64,000 nucleotides of DNA from Bacteroidota bacterium (GTDB lineage Bacteria > Bacteroidota > Bacteroidia > Cytophagales > Cyclobacteriaceae): contig JAFDYV010000009.1 of NCBI GenBank assembly GCA_018267275.1, positions 372,001 to 436,000 of the forward strand. Reading direction: 5' to 3'. Below the pieces are notes generated by a model, which had not been told where the DNA came from, did not search any database, and saw only the letters and a list, made by a program, of their open reading frames with translations. The stretch's first letter is position 1, and each line of letters opens with the position of its first letter. A program made the position numbers and the translations under genes. Of this stretch, positions 63,225 to 64,000 are shown in pieces.

Positions 63225-64000
63225 ATGAGGTTTTTAACTTTTTTATTCTTGGTTTTATTGTCGTTCCTCGCACCAGCACAAAAGCCTTTGGTGCTGGATC
63301 GGATACCAGACCAAAACTTCTATCAAAGATTAGATTCATTTCTGCTTGTGTTGCCAGATCCATCAGGCAAATTATCGTTTGAAGAAGTAACAAACATGAA
63401 CGACATGTTCATTCCAACCCAAAACATTAATGTTCAATCTGACCAGTTTTGGGTTTCGCTGAAAATTGAAAGCAAGTTGACGCACGATGTGGAACTACTC
63501 ATCTACCAAACGGGCAGTAACATAAAACTTTTTCAAATATCTGATTCCACTCATTTTGTTTCCAAATCGTCAGGAATTCTGGTGCCGGCAAGCTTGCGCG
63601 ATCAGAAAATGATTTTTGGTCACAAACCATTCATTTCAATTTTGTTACAAGCTGGAAAGGTAAACAAGTACTATTGGAGGGTCTCTAACGAAGTTCAACC
63701 TCAAATTTCACCACACACCAGTTTACCTACCTCAATTTCATCTTATGGTTACGTCATCAAGGTAGAGCGCAAAAAGCTATTTGTGTTTGTTTCACTGTGC
63801 GCGGTATTGCTTGGCCTGAGCGTGTACCATCTGATTTTGTATTTGCTCACCCGCGAATCAATCTATCGTTCCGCTTCTATTTTTTCATTTACAGCCACTC
63901 TATTTATCGGGTACTTTAAAGGGTATTTACTTGAATTATTCTTCCCGGAAAATCCATCTATCAACTATTTCGTTGCCTACCCCATTGTCACTTTGTGTTT
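63225..64000 (+). CDS. 7TMR-DISM sensor protein, N-terminal part (runs off the window)
   Basis: ATG 63225 starts a signal peptide (MRFLTFLFLVLLSFLAPAQ) and about 258 readable codons. After it comes a beta-sandwich of the 7TMR-DISMED2 type (about 45-170; SDQFWVSLKIESKLTHDVELLIYQTGSN), followed by the first membrane spans (LFVFVSLCAVLLGLSVYHLILYLLTRES ... FTATLFIGYFKGYLLELFF). This matches the extracellular-plus-seven-span sensors of Bacteroidota, which end in histidine kinase, cyclase or other output domains. The output domain is beyond base 64000. Confidence 0.8.
   Translation, partial: MRFLTFLFLVLLSFLAPAQKPLVLDRIPDQNFYQRLDSFLLVLPDPSGKLSFEEVTNMNDMFIPTQNINVQSDQFWVSLKIESKLTHDVELLIYQTGSNIKLFQISDSTHFVSKSSGILVPASLRDQKMIFGHKPFISILLQAGKVNKYYWRVSNEVQPQISPHTSLPTSISSYGYVIKVERKKLFVFVSLCAVLLGLSVYHLILYLLTRESIYRSASIFSFTATLFIGYFKGYLLELFFPENPSINYFVAYPIVTLC

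Overview
The window reads as a chromosomal segment of a Bacteroidota bacterium, most likely of the Cytophagales/Cytophagia type. This is an inference from gene content, not from a ribosomal RNA. Supporting signs are Bacteroidota-type promoters (a TTTG/TTG element about 19-21 nt before TAnnTTTG), NusA/RimP/IF2 and XerC/HPF/S21 blocks of Bacteroidota type, a bactofilin-M23-AtpZ gene group, a geranylgeranylglyceryl-phosphate-synthase-like protein, short lysine-rich DksA relatives and many secreted or outer-membrane proteins. No tRNA, rRNA, CRISPR array, transposase or prophage module was seen. Coding density is high and no gene-free stretch exceeds 300 bases.

Layout. 1-6.7 kb: a truncated CoA-transferase gene, a DUF2520 protein, a tiny secreted TonB-plug-like protein, two tandem related micro-ORFs for single-span membrane peptides, a 1161-residue secreted TPR protein built on a seven-TPR super-repeat, a staphylococcal-nuclease-fold protein that lacks its catalytic arginines, and a small basic secreted protein whose start codon lies in a terminator-like hairpin. 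6.8-16.5 kb: deoC, gapN with a duplicated 3' end, an AT-rich membrane protein, the molybdenum hydroxylase pair iorA-iorB, and unknown secreted proteins. Several palindromic REP-like elements lie between these genes. 16.5-24.7 kb (all minus): a penicillin-acylase-family hydrolase, a membrane protein plus AtpZ cut off from the rest of an ATP synthase operon, bactofilin, an M23 peptidase, GGGPS-like protein, holin-like membrane proteins, a biotin carrier protein, a CPA2 antiporter and a universal stress protein.

24.8-34.2 kb (plus): three tandem paralogous membrane histidine kinases with no response regulator, then glycyl-tRNA synthetase, an MtfA-like peptidase overlapping a scramblase-like gene, dGTPase and a sterol desaturase-family protein. 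34.2-40.4 kb (minus): an enoyl-reductase-like protein, lgt, a BamA-like barrel, hpf, xerC, rpsU and an acyl-CoA dehydrogenase. 40.6-42.9 kb: ugd plus a UDP-glucuronate decarboxylase-like gene, making a UDP-xylose-type precursor. 44-48.5 kb: the rimP-nusA-infB operon with a clear promoter and a leader hairpin. 48.6-64 kb: LemA, a lipoprotein, DUF1648, asd, a lamin-tail-domain secreted protein, an H1-like/DksA fusion, scpB, a pseudouridine synthase with a long charged repeat arm, two tandem periplasmic-binding-protein paralogues, a beta-propeller/amidohydrolase fusion, an SDR enzyme and the start of a 7TMR-DISM sensor.

Most of the window is housekeeping. The parts that stand out are the kinase triplet (24.8-28.7 kb), the micro-ORF pair (1.7-2.0 kb), the gapN tail duplication next to the AT-rich gene (9.1-10.8 kb), the paired binding proteins without a permease (57-58.8 kb) and the set of different intergenic palindromes.
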